From: Pseudoduganella albidiflava
GTDB lineage: Bacteria; Pseudomonadota; Gammaproteobacteria; Burkholderiales; Burkholderiaceae_D
NCBI RefSeq assembly: GCF_004322755.1
Contig: NZ_CP036401.1
Location: forward strand, 186,001-250,000
Direction: 5' to 3'
DNA length: 64,000 bases
The notes beneath the pieces were generated by a model. The model was not told the origin of the DNA and searched no databases. It saw only the letters and a program-made list of their open reading frames with translations. This document shows positions 23,008-31,575 of the stretch, piece after piece. A program made the translations under genes and the position numbers. Within the stretch, counting starts at the first letter, position 1. Each line of letters begins with the position of its first letter.

Positions 23008-24471
23008 TTATGCCTTGGCGCCGGCGATGTGCGCCGGCTGCTCCTGCCGGTTCTTCAGCACCTGCGGCGCCAGCGAACCGATGATCATCCCGGCCAGCGC
23101 GGCCAGCAGGCCGGCCAGCTGGCCCGGGAACGCTTCGCCCCAGCTTGATATCTGCGGGAAGAACAGCACCCACACCAGGATGCCGGCACCGATCGACAGG
23201 ATCGCACCCTGCGTGGTGGCGCGGCGCCAGTACAGCCCCATCACCAGCGGAATGAAGGCGCCCACCAGCGTCACCTGGTAGGCGGACGACACCAGTTCAT
23301 AGATCGACGTGCCCTGCATGGCGATCGCGTACGCCAGCACCAGCGCGGCGAAGACCACGATCGTGACGCGCATCGCCAGCAGCTGCTGCTTGTCGCTCAT
23401 GCCGGGGCGCAGGTTCTTCGGGATGTTTTCCACGAAGCTCGTCGATGGCGCCAGCAGGGTGGCCGACGAGGTGCTCTTGATGGCCGACAGCAGCGCGCCG
23501 AAGAACAGGATCTGCATCACCAGCGGCATCTTCGTCATCACGAAGGTGGGCAGCAGGCGCTGGTAGTCGTTCTTGGCCAGTTCCATCGCGCTGTCGCCCA
23601 TCACCACGACCGCCGCCGCCACGATGAACATCGGCACGAAACCGAAAATGATGTAGCTGGCGCCGCCGATCACCGCGCCGGTGCGGGCGGTGGGCGCATC
23701 CTTGGCGGACATCACGCGCTGGAACACGTCCTGCTGCGGAATGCTGCCGAACATCATGGTGATCGCGGCGGCGAAGAAGAACACGATATCGGTGAAGGTG
23801 GGTTCCGGCAGCAGGCGCCACAGGTCGGCACGCTGCGCCATGTCCAGCACGTTGCCGGCGCCGCCCGCCAGGTCGGCCGCGAAGAAGGCGATGATCGTCA
23901 TGCCCACCACCAGCACGATCATCTGGATGAAGTCGGTCACCGCCACCGCCAGGAAACCGCCGACCACCACGTAGATCAGCACGGCCAGCGTGCCGATCAC
24001 CATGCCCGCCGCCGGCGCCAGCGCGCCGTTCGTCAGTACCGTGAACACGAGGCCCAGCGCGGTGATCTGCGCCGCCACCCAGCCCAGGTAGCTGAGGATG
24101 ATCGCCACCGAGCAGAATACCTCGATGCCCTTGCCATAGCGCTGGCGGTAATAGTCGCCGATCGTCAGCAAATTCAGTTTATACAGTTTGGTGGCGAAGA
24201 ACAGGCCGACCAGGATCAGGCAGGTGCCGGCGCCGAACGGGTCTTCGATCACGGCGTTCAGGCCGCCCTGCACGAATTTCGCCGGCACGCCCATCACGGT
24301 CTCGGCGCCGAACCAGGTGGCGAAAGTTGTCGTGATGACCATGATCAGCGGCAGGCTGCGGCCGGCGACGGCGAAGTCGCTCGTGTTCTTGATCCGCGTG
24401 CCCGCCCACATGCCGAGGCCCAGCGTTCCCAGGAGATAGAGCGCGACGAAAATGATCAGGGTGGTGTTCAT
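23008..24471 (-). CDS. Sodium:solute symporter (SSS family)
   Basis: The 487-residue inner-membrane protein has about thirteen hydrophobic segments and SSS-family landmarks: SDFAVAGRSLPLIMVITTTFATWFG near the N-terminus, GGFLAVAVTDFIQMIVLVVG, and FGSIPQQDVFQRVMSAKD. These match the proline/pantothenate-like branch of the family. It is convergent with the aminotransferase gene. Position within the polyamine cluster suggests import of an amine or amino acid used there, but the substrate is not readable from sequence. Confidence 0.85.
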   Translation of the reverse strand: MNTTLIIFVALYLLGTLGLGMWAGTRIKNTSDFAVAGRSLPLIMVITTTFATWFGAETVMGVPAKFVQGGLNAVIEDPFGAGTCLILVGLFFATKLYKLNLLTIGDYYRQRYGKGIEVFCSVAIILSYLGWVAAQITALGLVFTVLTNGALAPAAGMVIGTLAVLIYVVVGGFLAVAVTDFIQMIVLVVGMTIIAFFAADLAGGAGNVLDMAQRADLWRLLPEPTFTDIVFFFAAAITMMFGSIPQQDVFQRVMSAKDAPTARTGAVIGGASYIIFGFVPMFIVAAAVVVMGDSAMELAKNDYQRLLPTFVMTKMPLVMQILFFGALLSAIKSTSSATLLAPSTSFVENIPKNLRPGMSDKQQLLAMRVTIVVFAALVLAYAIAMQGTSIYELVSSAYQVTLVGAFIPLVMGLYWRRATTQGAILSIGAGILVWVLFFPQISSWGEAFPGQLAGLLAALAGMIIGSLAPQVLKNRQEQPAHIAGAKA

Positions 24472-24764
24472 GCGTTTGGAACTTTCGGGGGCGGAAAAAT
24501 GCGGGCGGAAAATCCCGGATTATAAAGGCAGGATGCGGCCGCGGCAGCAACTTTACGGGCGATTGGCCACCGGATGTTGTAAGGGGGAACAGCCGGCCCG
24601 GCGCCGGTCGTCGGGAAACTTGACGCGCCCTGCCGGGCGCCGAGGCGGTGCGGGGCGTGGTGGACGTGGCATGGCTTATGCGAGATCAAAGCACACGAAG
24701 CATGCGCGTTTCGCGAGCCGCACGGCCAACCGGCCGGCGGTCCCACTTTCCCAAGGAGCCCATC
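24472..24764. other. Divergent intergenic region, symporter / PEP-CTERM gene
   Basis: No convincing gene is present in these 293 bases. The region must hold both promoters. A sigma-54-like element is at 24667-24682 and a TGTT-N9-AACA inverted repeat at 24575-24591. GCGCCCTGCCGGGCGC near 24625 can form a short GC-rich hairpin. Confidence 0.5.
24667..24682 (+). promoter_or_regulatory. Possible sigma-54 promoter of the PEP-CTERM gene
   Basis: TGGCATGGCTTATGCG keeps GG and GC 12 bases apart but differs from the consensus at two informative positions (C to T in TGGCAC, T to A in TTGC). A start near 24693 would leave a 72-base leader. Sigma-54 control of PEP-CTERM genes through PrsK/PrsR is established in some Betaproteobacteria, which makes this worth noting. 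Confidence 0.35.
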
Positions 24765-25496
24765 ATGAAACAGGTCTGGCAGTTGATCGGGGCAACGGTG
24801 CTGTCCGCCAGCGTGGCGGAGAGTGCGCAGGCGATACCGCTGTCCACGCTGCTTTCCGGCGGCACGCTGGGCGCAGGCGGCCTGGCGTTCACGAACTTCA
24901 GCGCCAGCTTTCGCGCGTCGGATCCGCTGCGCATTTTCGATCCCGCGGCGATCGATGTGACCGCGCTTGCCGGCGGGCCCGCTGCGGGGACCTGGCTGAG
25001 GTTCGAGGTGAGGGGCGGCGCGTTGACGGTACGGGGCGAGGGCGGCGGCGCACCGGCCTTCGCCGGCCTGCAGATGCGCTTTCGCGCGGCCGCGCTGGAT
25101 CCCGCACGGTCTGGCGTGGTGCTGGCCACGCAGGGCAACGCGATCGACATGCGGCTGGAAAACCGTGGCGTCTATGTCGGCGATGCCGCCGGCAGCCCGG
25201 GCATCGCCGGCCCGGTGGCGTTGCCCGGCGCGCCATGGAACGGCAACTCCGCGGACTGGTATTTCCCCATGGGGGCGGTCCCGGCGGTGGAAGCTGCGGG
25301 CTTCCCGTCGCAGGCCGAGCTATGGATCCACAAGGATGCGCTGGTGTGGGCGACCGACCGGGCCCACACGGTGTCGCTGCTGGTATTCTCGCAGCGGTTC
25401 GACCTGGAAGTGCCCGAGCCCGGCAGCCTGCCATTGCTGGCGGTTGCCGGGCTCGCGGCCGCGGCCGTGCTCGGGAAGAAACGGCTGGCGCGGTAA
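24765..25496 (+). CDS. PEP-CTERM sorting-signal exported protein
   Basis: A 243-residue secreted protein. It has a signal peptide (MKQVWQLIGATVLSASVAESAQA) and a C-terminal sorting signal of the exosortase type: VPEPGS at about residue 216, a hydrophobic helix (LPLLAVAGLAAAAVLG) and the basic end KKRLAR. Such proteins are processed by exosortase and displayed or released with exopolysaccharide. The central part is an unclassified beta-rich domain; I cannot name its function. AAGGAG lies just before the ATG. No exosortase or polysaccharide genes are in the window, so sorting would be done by a system elsewhere. Confidence 0.85.
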   Translation: MKQVWQLIGATVLSASVAESAQAIPLSTLLSGGTLGAGGLAFTNFSASFRASDPLRIFDPAAIDVTALAGGPAAGTWLRFEVRGGALTVRGEGGGAPAFAGLQMRFRAAALDPARSGVVLATQGNAIDMRLENRGVYVGDAAGSPGIAGPVALPGAPWNGNSADWYFPMGAVPAVEAAGFPSQAELWIHKDALVWATDRAHTVSLLVFSQRFDLEVPEPGSLPLLAVAGLAAAAVLGKKRLAR

Positions 25497-25515
25497 GGCT
25501 GTGTCCTTGCCAGGC

Positions 25516-25545
25516 GGCGCCGGGTCATCGAAGCCACCCGGCGCC
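25516..25545. terminator. GC-rich hairpin between convergent genes
   Basis: GGCGCCGGGT (25516-25525) pairs perfectly with ACCCGGCGCC (25536-25545) around a 10-nt loop. It lies 20 bases after the PEP-CTERM gene and 13 bases from the catalase stop. It probably ends both transcripts although no T-tract follows. Confidence 0.55.
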
Positions 25546-25557
25546 ATTCCTGTACGC

Positions 25558-27105
25558 TTATTCCTTCAGTGCCGCGGCCAGTTCGGCCACCTTGGCGCCA
25601 TCGGCACCTACCGCCTTTACTAGGCGCTTGCCGTAGTCGGCATCGGCCTTGTGGAAGTGCGACAGCATGGTGTACAGGCTTACCTGGTTTTTCACGCGCT
25701 TCAGGTCGCCGGACAGGTTGGCGATCAGGTCATCCTTGTCCTGTGCCGACAGTGCGCGGTAGTAGTCACCGGCCTGCTGGAAGTTCAGCGTTTTCGCGAT
25801 GCGCTGCTGCTGCGTGGTGCCGGCCAGCGGCAGATTGCTGCCGCGGGCATTCGGGTCTTCGGCCAGGTTGGCGATGCGGCTCGGCTGGTAGTTCACCGTG
25901 CCCTTGCGGCCGTCGATGTTCATCGCGCCATCCTGCTGGTGGTTGCGCACCGGGACCAGCGGCTTGTTGATCGGCAGCGACTGGAAGTTCGCGCCCAGGC
26001 GGTGGAATTGCGTGTCCACGTACGAGAACAGGCGGCCCTGCAGCATGCGGTCTTCCGAAGCCTCGATGCCCGGCACCAGGTTACCCGGCGCCATCGCGAC
26101 CTGCTCGGTGGCCTCGAAGAAGTTGTCCGGCACCTTGTTCAGCACCATCGTGCCCACCTTGCGCTCGGGGATGTCCGGCCAGGTCTTGGTGGCGTCCAGC
26201 GGATCGAAGACGAACTTGTCGAGGTCTTGCGGTTTCAGCACCTGCACCGTCAGGTCCCAGGTCGGGAACTTGCCCGCATTGATCGATTCATACAGGTCCA
26301 CCGTGGCATGGCTGGTGCTCTTGCCCTGGATGGCGGGAATTTCCTGCGGGCGCAGGTTGCGCTCGCCCTGGCGCGACTTCCAGGCGAACTTGGCGTACAC
26401 GTAGTCGCCCTTGGCGTTGACCAGCTTCAGCGCATGCACGCTGCTGCCGTTCATCTGGCGGTAGTTGGCCGGCGTGCCCCAGTTCGAGTACACGCGGGTC
26501 AGCATCGCCGTGGCTTCCGGCACGTGCGAGAAGAAGTCGAACACGCGTTCCGGTTCCTGCACGTTGGTCACGGGATCCGGCTTCAGCGCGTGGATCATGT
26601 CGGGAAACTTGATCGCGTCGCGGATGAAGAAGATCGGCAGGTTGTTGCCGACCAGGTCCCAGTTGCCTTCCTGCGTATAGAACTTGGTGGCGAAACCGCG
26701 CGGGTCGCGCGTGGTCTCGGCGCCCGACCGGCCCGGGATCACGGTGGAGAAGCGCACGAACACCGGCGTGACCGTGCCCTTGGCGAACAGCTTCGCCCTG
26801 GTCAGGTCGGACAGGTCGTCGGTGGTGGTAAAGGTGCCGTGGGCACCGGTGCCGGTTGCGTGCACCACGCGCTCGGGAATGCGCTCGCGGTCGAAGCGCT
26901 GCAGCTTTTGCACCAGGTGCACGTCCTGCAGCAGCGTCGGGCCGCCCGGGCCGGCGGTCTGGCTGTTCTGGTTGTCGCCCACGGGGGCGCCATTGTCTTT
27001 CGTCAGCGTTTGGGCATGGGCGCCGGTCGACAGCGACGTCAGCGCGGAAACGATGGCCATGGCGCACAGCAGTGCGCGGCCTGGCCTGGAAGCCATGAAT
27101 TCCAT
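25558..27105 (-). CDS. Exported heme catalase (small-subunit clade)
   Basis: The 515-residue monofunctional catalase decomposes hydrogen peroxide. It has the distal-side motif with catalytic His (RIPERVVHATGTGAHGTF), FSTVIPGRSGAETTRDPRGFATKFYT, the NLPIFFIRD segment, and the proximal heme tyrosine in GRLFSYVDTQFHRLG. Unlike cytoplasmic KatA it starts with a signal peptide (ALLCAMAIVSALTSLSTGAHA cleaved after AHA), so it should act in the periplasm. Two starts are possible (27105 or 27096), both before the same signal peptide. The promoter faces an aldehyde dehydrogenase gene; a possible OxyR site lies between. Confidence 0.93.
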   Translation of the reverse strand: MEFMASRPGRALLCAMAIVSALTSLSTGAHAQTLTKDNGAPVGDNQNSQTAGPGGPTLLQDVHLVQKLQRFDRERIPERVVHATGTGAHGTFTTTDDLSDLTRAKLFAKGTVTPVFVRFSTVIPGRSGAETTRDPRGFATKFYTQEGNWDLVGNNLPIFFIRDAIKFPDMIHALKPDPVTNVQEPERVFDFFSHVPEATAMLTRVYSNWGTPANYRQMNGSSVHALKLVNAKGDYVYAKFAWKSRQGERNLRPQEIPAIQGKSTSHATVDLYESINAGKFPTWDLTVQVLKPQDLDKFVFDPLDATKTWPDIPERKVGTMVLNKVPDNFFEATEQVAMAPGNLVPGIEASEDRMLQGRLFSYVDTQFHRLGANFQSLPINKPLVPVRNHQQDGAMNIDGRKGTVNYQPSRIANLAEDPNARGSNLPLAGTTQQQRIAKTLNFQQAGDYYRALSAQDKDDLIANLSGDLKRVKNQVSLYTMLSHFHKADADYGKRLVKAVGADGAKVAELAAALKE

Positions 27106-27172
27106 ATACTCTACCTATCAGATCGAATGTTTAAGGAAGGCTTATACTATCGATCGGTCTGTCATTATGGAA

Positions 27173-27209
27173 ATTCATTGTCACTATCGATCTGATAGTT
27201 AATTCCTTA
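27173..27209. promoter_or_regulatory. Possible OxyR-type site between catalase and aldehyde dehydrogenase
   Basis: ATTC-N7-CTAT-N7-ATAG-N7-CTTA matches the spacing of the OxyR pattern ATAG-N7-CTAT-N7-ATAG-N7-CTAT, with the two central blocks exact and the outer ones partly conserved. Similar CTATCGA words occur at 27148, 27184 and 27225. Its position upstream of a catalase gene makes peroxide control plausible. Confidence 0.4.
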
Positions 27210-27276
27210 TCGATTGCCTGGACACTATCGAACGATATGGGACGGTAGAATCGGCGGACACCTCAAGGAGACAGCC

Positions 27277-28764
27277 ATGAACGATTCCGCCAGCTGGCAC
27301 GAGCGCGCCCGCGCGCTGCACATCGACGGCCGCGCCTTCATCGGCGGCCAGCGCACCTGGTCGCGCACCGGCCAGCAATTCGACAACCGCTCGCCGGTGG
27401 ATGGCCGCGATCTCGGCCCGGTCGCCCGCTGCGGTCCGGATGATGTGGAAGTGGCCGTCGCCGCGGCGCGCGCGGCGTTCGAGGATGGCCGCTGGGCCGG
27501 CCTGGCCCCCGCGGCGCGCAAGCGCATCCTGGTGAAGTTCGCCGACCTGATGCTGCAGCACCGCGACGAACTGGCGCTGCTGGAAACGCTCGACATGGGC
27601 AAGCCGGTCAAGTACAGCCTGGCCGTCGACCTGGCAGGGGCGGCGAACTGCATCCGCTGGTATGGCGAAGCGATCGACAAGCTGTATGGCGAGATCGCGC
27701 CCACGCCGGCCGACAGCCTGGCGCTGGTCACGCGCGAGCCGGTCGGCGTTGTCGGCGCGATCGTGCCGTGGAATTATCCGATGCTGATGGCGTCGTGGAA
27801 GATCGCGCCGGCGCTGGCGGCGGGCAACAGCGTGGTGCTCAAGCCTTCGGAAAAATCACCGCTGACGGCATTGCGGCTGGCCGAACTGGCGCTGGAGGCG
27901 GGCATTCCGCCCGGCGTGTTCAACGTGCTGCCCGGCTATGGCAACGAAGCGGGCAGTGCGCTGGCGCTGCACATGGATGTCGACTGCATCGCGTTCACGG
28001 GCTCGACCCGCGTGGGCAAGCAGATCGTGCAGATGGCGGGGCAGACCAACCTGAAGCGCGCGTGGACGGAACTGGGCGGCAAGTCGGCCAACATCGTCTG
28101 CGCCGATTGCCCGGACCTGGATGCGGCCGTGGCGGCCTCGATCGGCTCGATCTTCTTCAACCAGGGCGAGAGCTGCAATGCGCCGTCGCGCCTGTTCGTG
28201 GAAGAGTCGATCCGCGAGCGTTTCCTCGACAAGGCGCTGGCCATGGTGCCGGACTTCACGCCGGGCGATCCGCTCGATGCGAACACGGTGATGGGCGCGA
28301 TCGTCGACGAGATCCAGCTGGCCACGATCATGAAGTACATCGGCGAGGGCAGGCAGGCCGGCGCGCGGCTGCTGGCCGGCGGCGAACGCGTGCGGCTCGA
28401 CAGCGGCGGCTATTACGTGGCGCCGACGATCTTCGACGGCGTCGATGCCGGCATGAGCATCGCCCGCGAAGAGATCTTCGGCCCGGTGCTGTCGGTGCTG
28501 AGCTTTACCTCGCTCGACGACGCGGTGAAGCAGGCCAATGCCACGCCGTACGGCTTGCACGCGGCCGTGTGGACGGCGGACCTGTCGAAGGCCATCCGGA
28601 CCTCGCGCGCGCTGCGCGCCGGCACCGTGCACGTCAACCAGTACGACAACGACGACATCACCGTGCCGTTCGGCGGCTACAAGCAATCCGGCAACGGCCG
28701 CGACAAATCGCTGCATGCATTCGACAAATACACGGAGTTGAAGACCACCTGGATCCAGGTGTAG
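27277..28764 (+). CDS. puuC: Aldehyde dehydrogenase (PuuC type, gamma-glutamyl-aminobutyraldehyde)
   Basis: A 495-residue NAD(P)-dependent aldehyde dehydrogenase. Visible landmarks are VVGAIVPWNYPMLMASWKIAPALAAGN, the cofactor glycine motif FTGSTRVGK, the general-base glutamate in WTELGGKSAN (Glu265), the catalytic cysteine in NQGESCNAPSR (Cys300) and the C-terminal FGGYKQSGNGRDKS. It most resembles the PuuC/AldB-like enzymes that oxidise gamma-glutamyl-gamma-aminobutyraldehyde, completing the path with PuuA, the aminotransferase and PuuD. AAGGAG precedes the ATG at 27277. A general aldehyde dehydrogenase is the alternative. Confidence 0.85.
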   Translation: MNDSASWHERARALHIDGRAFIGGQRTWSRTGQQFDNRSPVDGRDLGPVARCGPDDVEVAVAAARAAFEDGRWAGLAPAARKRILVKFADLMLQHRDELALLETLDMGKPVKYSLAVDLAGAANCIRWYGEAIDKLYGEIAPTPADSLALVTREPVGVVGAIVPWNYPMLMASWKIAPALAAGNSVVLKPSEKSPLTALRLAELALEAGIPPGVFNVLPGYGNEAGSALALHMDVDCIAFTGSTRVGKQIVQMAGQTNLKRAWTELGGKSANIVCADCPDLDAAVAASIGSIFFNQGESCNAPSRLFVEESIRERFLDKALAMVPDFTPGDPLDANTVMGAIVDEIQLATIMKYIGEGRQAGARLLAGGERVRLDSGGYYVAPTIFDGVDAGMSIAREEIFGPVLSVLSFTSLDDAVKQANATPYGLHAAVWTADLSKAIRTSRALRAGTVHVNQYDNDDITVPFGGYKQSGNGRDKSLHAFDKYTELKTTWIQV

Positions 28765-28834
28765 GCCCGGTCGTCCGGCCTGTGCATCCAATCTGTGCAG
28801 GCGACGCGCTAACCGCTGGCGCGACGCCAGGCAA

Positions 28835-29284
28835 TCACCGCTGCCGGGCCGCCAGCATGCGCTCGAGCAGTTCCGTCAGCCGTTGCTGGTCCGCCGCGCC
28901 GAGCCCCCCGGTGAGCGGCGCCAGCGCCTCCAGCATCTGGCCGTGCAGCTGGCCGAACAGGCTGGCTCCCTCTTCGGTCAGGAACACATCGGTAGCCCTG
29001 CCATCTTCCACGTTCGGTGCGCGGCCCACCAGGCCGCGCTTTTCCGCCCGGGCGATAAGTCCCGACATCGTCTGCTTCTCCAGCCCCAGGTAATCGGCCA
29101 GCTCCACCATGCGGGGACGCCGGTCGGACAGGATGCCGAGTACCCGCATCAGCGTGAGCGACAGGTCATGTTCGGCGCCGATCCTGTTCAGCACGGCCAT
29201 GGTCGCGAAGGCGGCCGGCACCAGCGCGTCCGCCAGGTCTTTCCCGGGCTGGGTTCCCGGATTCGTGGATTTTTGCTTTGTCAT
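28835..29284 (-). CDS. MarR-family transcriptional regulator
   Basis: A 149-residue winged helix-turn-helix regulator. The DNA-binding part is MVELADYLGLEKQTMSGLIARAEKRGLVGRAPNVEDGRATDVFLTEEG in character, with the wing DGRAT typical of MarR. The ATG at 29284 is chosen because the sequence upstream is promoter DNA with repeats. It is divergent from an oxidoreductase gene, the usual arrangement for a MarR repressor that controls its neighbour and itself. Confidence 0.88.
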   Translation of the reverse strand: MTKQKSTNPGTQPGKDLADALVPAAFATMAVLNRIGAEHDLSLTLMRVLGILSDRRPRMVELADYLGLEKQTMSGLIARAEKRGLVGRAPNVEDGRATDVFLTEEGASLFGQLHGQMLEALAPLTGGLGAADQQRLTELLERMLAARQR

Positions 29285-29307
29285 CGTGATCGTATCTTGA
29301 CATAGTT

Positions 29308-29363
29308 CGCAATGCGTATCAATATTAGATCGTAATACGAACTTTTCGAACTTTCCGAACTTT
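29308..29363. promoter_or_regulatory. Operator-like repeats between marR-type gene and oxidoreductase
   Basis: Three perfect-period 9-bp units NCGAACTTT follow each other (29337-29345, 29346-29354, 29355-29363). Overlapping them, TTCGCAATGCG near 29306 and the reverse complement of ATCGTAATACGAA ending at 29341 form an imperfect inverted repeat. These are the likely binding sites of the MarR-type repressor. Confidence 0.5.
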
Positions 29364-29402
29364 ACGACCTCTATCGTACGCATCGTCCACCGGGAGAATC
29401 CC

Positions 29403-30341
29403 TTGAAAGCTGCCGTCATCACATCGTTCGACCAGCCGCCGCGCTACACCGAGATCGGCGAACCCGTGCCGGAAATGCCCGGCGAAATGCTGGTCGAGGT
29501 CCTGGCCGCCGGGCTGCACCACATCACCCGCGGGCGGGCCGCGGGGGCACATTACTCGAGCACCGGCCGGCCGCCGCTGGTGGCCGGTGTCGACGGGGTA
29601 GGGCGCGGCACGGATGGCAAGCTGCGCTACTTCGTCCAGGCCCCGGACCGGATGGGCACGATGGCCGACAAGACCGTGATCGCGCTGGCCGACAGTATCG
29701 AGTTGCCTGGCGACTGCGACCCCGTCACCATCGCCGCCGCGATGAATCCGGCGATGGCGTCCTGGCTCGCGCTGCGCTGCCGCGTGCCGTTCCAGGCGGT
29801 CCAGAGCGTGCTGATCCTCGGGGCCACCGGCAGTTCGGGGAACATGGCGGTGCAGGTCGCCCGGCACCTGGGCGCGGAGCAGGTGATCGCGGCCGGCCGC
29901 GACGAAGGCAGGCTGGCCAGGCTGCGCGAACTCGGTGCCACCGCCTGCGTGACCCTCGGCGATGCGCGGCTGGGCGAGCTTGCCGCCGAGGTGGACGTGG
30001 TGCTGGATTTCGTGTGGGGCGAGCCGGCCGTGCGCATCATGGAAACGGTACTGCGGCGGCGAAAGGACCGCGGCGCACCGATCACGTGGCTGCATATCGG
30101 CTCCATGGCCGGCGATATCGCGCCGCTGCCGGGTGCGCTGCTGCGTGGCGCCAATGTCGAGATCGTGGGGAGCGGGCACGGTTCGGTATCGCATCGCGCG
30201 ATCCTCAGCGAGCTGCCCGCGCTGGCAACGGAGATCGTCCGCGGCACCTTCCGCATCGACGCCAGGGTCGCGCCGCTCAGTGGCGTGGAGCAGGCGTGGT
30301 GCGAGGCGAGCCATGGCACGCGGCTGGTCTTCGTGCCGTGA
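29403..30341 (+). CDS. Medium-chain dehydrogenase, quinone-oxidoreductase-like
   Basis: A 312-residue zinc-independent alcohol-dehydrogenase-superfamily protein: MKAAVITSFDQPPRYTEIGEPVPEMPGEMLVEV start, the nucleotide-binding loop LILGATGSSGNMAVQVARHLGAEQVIAAGRDEGRL, and no catalytic or structural zinc cysteines. The start is a TTG at 29403 with GGGAGAA just upstream; it restores the conserved MKA beginning. Probably an NADPH-dependent quinone or enone reductase; the substrate is unknown. Likely repressed by the divergent MarR-family protein. Confidence 0.8.
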   Translation: MKAAVITSFDQPPRYTEIGEPVPEMPGEMLVEVLAAGLHHITRGRAAGAHYSSTGRPPLVAGVDGVGRGTDGKLRYFVQAPDRMGTMADKTVIALADSIELPGDCDPVTIAAAMNPAMASWLALRCRVPFQAVQSVLILGATGSSGNMAVQVARHLGAEQVIAAGRDEGRLARLRELGATACVTLGDARLGELAAEVDVVLDFVWGEPAVRIMETVLRRRKDRGAPITWLHIGSMAGDIAPLPGALLRGANVEIVGSGHGSVSHRAILSELPALATEIVRGTFRIDARVAPLSGVEQAWCEASHGTRLVFVP

Positions 30342-30428
30342 GTAGCGCCAGCCGTGAAGATGATGCAAGCCGGTGAAGGTTCCGATACTGGGAGCCTGTG
30401 ACTGCCGTTAAGTTGAGCGTCACCCGGC

Positions 30429-30524
30429 ACATTGAAAGCGCATACATTCACCCCAACAGCAAAGGGCCGGGGTCAGACCCGGCGGGTCTGACCCCAGCAT
30501 CTGCACTTGGGGTGGGCTATCTAA
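30429..30524 (+). repeat. 96-bp double-stem hairpin element, copy A
   Basis: An outer arm CACCCCAA (30449-30456) pairs with TTGGGGTG (30507-30514). Inside it a perfect 12-bp stem GGGGTCAGACCC (30469-30480) pairs with GGGTCTGACCCC (30484-30495) around loop GGC. The element runs from ACATTGAAAGC to TATCTAA. Copy B at 63821-63917 has the same extent and orientation with about ten differences, none in the stems. Confidence 0.85.
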
Positions 30525-30535
30525 GCGGCATTGGA

Positions 30536-30570
30536 GCCTGTCACCGGTTTTTGAAGAACCGGTGACAGGC
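30536..30570. repeat. Hairpin of two inverted GGTGACAGGC repeats
   Basis: GCCTGTCACCGGTT (30536-30549) and AACCGGTGACAGGC (30557-30570) form a perfect 14-bp stem with a 7-nt loop. It lies between the oxidoreductase gene and the convergent panB gene and may serve as a terminator for either. It belongs to the dispersed GGTGACAGGC family. Confidence 0.75.
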
Positions 30571-30590
30571 CGCGGCCCGTCCCGGGATTT

Positions 30591-31478
30591 TCAGAAGCAG
30601 TGCTCGAGCGCGGGGAAGCTGCCATCCTTGACGGCGGCAACATAGGCGGTGAAGGCGGCCTCGATGGTCGGCTGGCCATCCATGAAGTTGCGCACGAAGC
30701 GCGCCTTGCGGCCGGGGAAGACGCCCAGCAGGTCGTGCATCACCAGCACCTGGCCGGAGCAGTCGGGGCCGGCGCCGATGCCGATGGTGGGGATCGTCAG
30801 CGCTTCGGTGACGGCCTTGCCGACCGTGGATGGCACGGCTTCGAGCAGCACGATCGAGGCGCCGGCGGCCTGCAGTGTCAAGGCATCGGCCTTCAGCGCA
30901 TCGGCGCTTTCCACGGTTTTGCCCTGCACCTTGTAGCCGCCCAGCTGGTGCACGAACTGGGGCGTCAGGCCGATATGGGCGCATACCGGCACGCCGCGCT
31001 CGACGAGGAAGCGCACCGTCTCGGCCAGCCATCCCGCGCCTTCGATCTTGACGATGTGGGCGCCGGCCTGCATCAGCTGCACGCAGCTGGCCAGTGCCTG
31101 TTCCGGCGTGCCGTAGCTGCCGAACGGCAGGTCGGCCATGATCATCGCGGACTTCGCACCGCGCGCCACGGCGGCCGTGTGGTAGGCCACTTCCTGCACG
31201 GTGACGGGCAGCGTGGACGAGTGGCCATTGCAGACCATGCCCAGCGAATCGCCGATCAGCAGGATTTCAACGCCGCTCTTGTCCATCAGCGCCGCAAAGC
31301 TGGCGTCGTAGCACGTCAGCATGGAGATTTTTTCGCCGGCGGCGCGCAGTGCGCCCAGCGAGGGAATCGTGACGGCCTTGTTCGCCACCGCTTTTGCCGG
31401 TGCCGGCGTGCCGCTTGTCGCTTTTGCAGCACCCTGTGCGGCGCCGGACAAATCACTACCCTGCAGATAACCAGACAT
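30591..31478 (-). CDS. panB: 3-methyl-2-oxobutanoate hydroxymethyltransferase
   Basis: PanB makes ketopantoate from 2-oxoisovalerate and methylene-tetrahydrofolate, the first step of pantothenate synthesis. The 295 residues include [33 protein letters not shown], the metal/substrate segment [16 protein letters not shown]-like [20 protein letters not shown], and [22 protein letters not shown]. The N-terminal 35 residues are a poorly conserved Ala/Gly/Pro extension beyond the usual start; a shorter in-frame start is not obvious. Last gene of the minus-strand block hda-HAD-pcnB-folK-DUF486-panB, 97 bases after DUF486. Confidence 0.96.
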   Translation of the reverse strand: MSGYLQGSDLSGAAQGAAKATSGTPAPAKAVANKAVTIPSLGALRAAGEKISMLTCYDASFAALMDKSGVEILLIGDSLGMVCNGHSSTLPVTVQEVAYHTAAVARGAKSAMIMADLPFGSYGTPEQALASCVQLMQAGAHIVKIEGAGWLAETVRFLVERGVPVCAHIGLTPQFVHQLGGYKVQGKTVESADALKADALTLQAAGASIVLLEAVPSTVGKAVTEALTIPTIGIGAGPDCSGQVLVMHDLLGVFPGRKARFVRNFMDGQPTIEAAFTAYVAAVKDGSFPALEHCF

Positions 31479-31575
31479 GGAAGTCCTCTAATAAAATCGT
31501 TACGGCGCGTATTCTAAACCCCAAGCGAACGACCGTGCAGAAGTGGTCCCCGGGGAGCAGCTTTACCAGGCGGCT

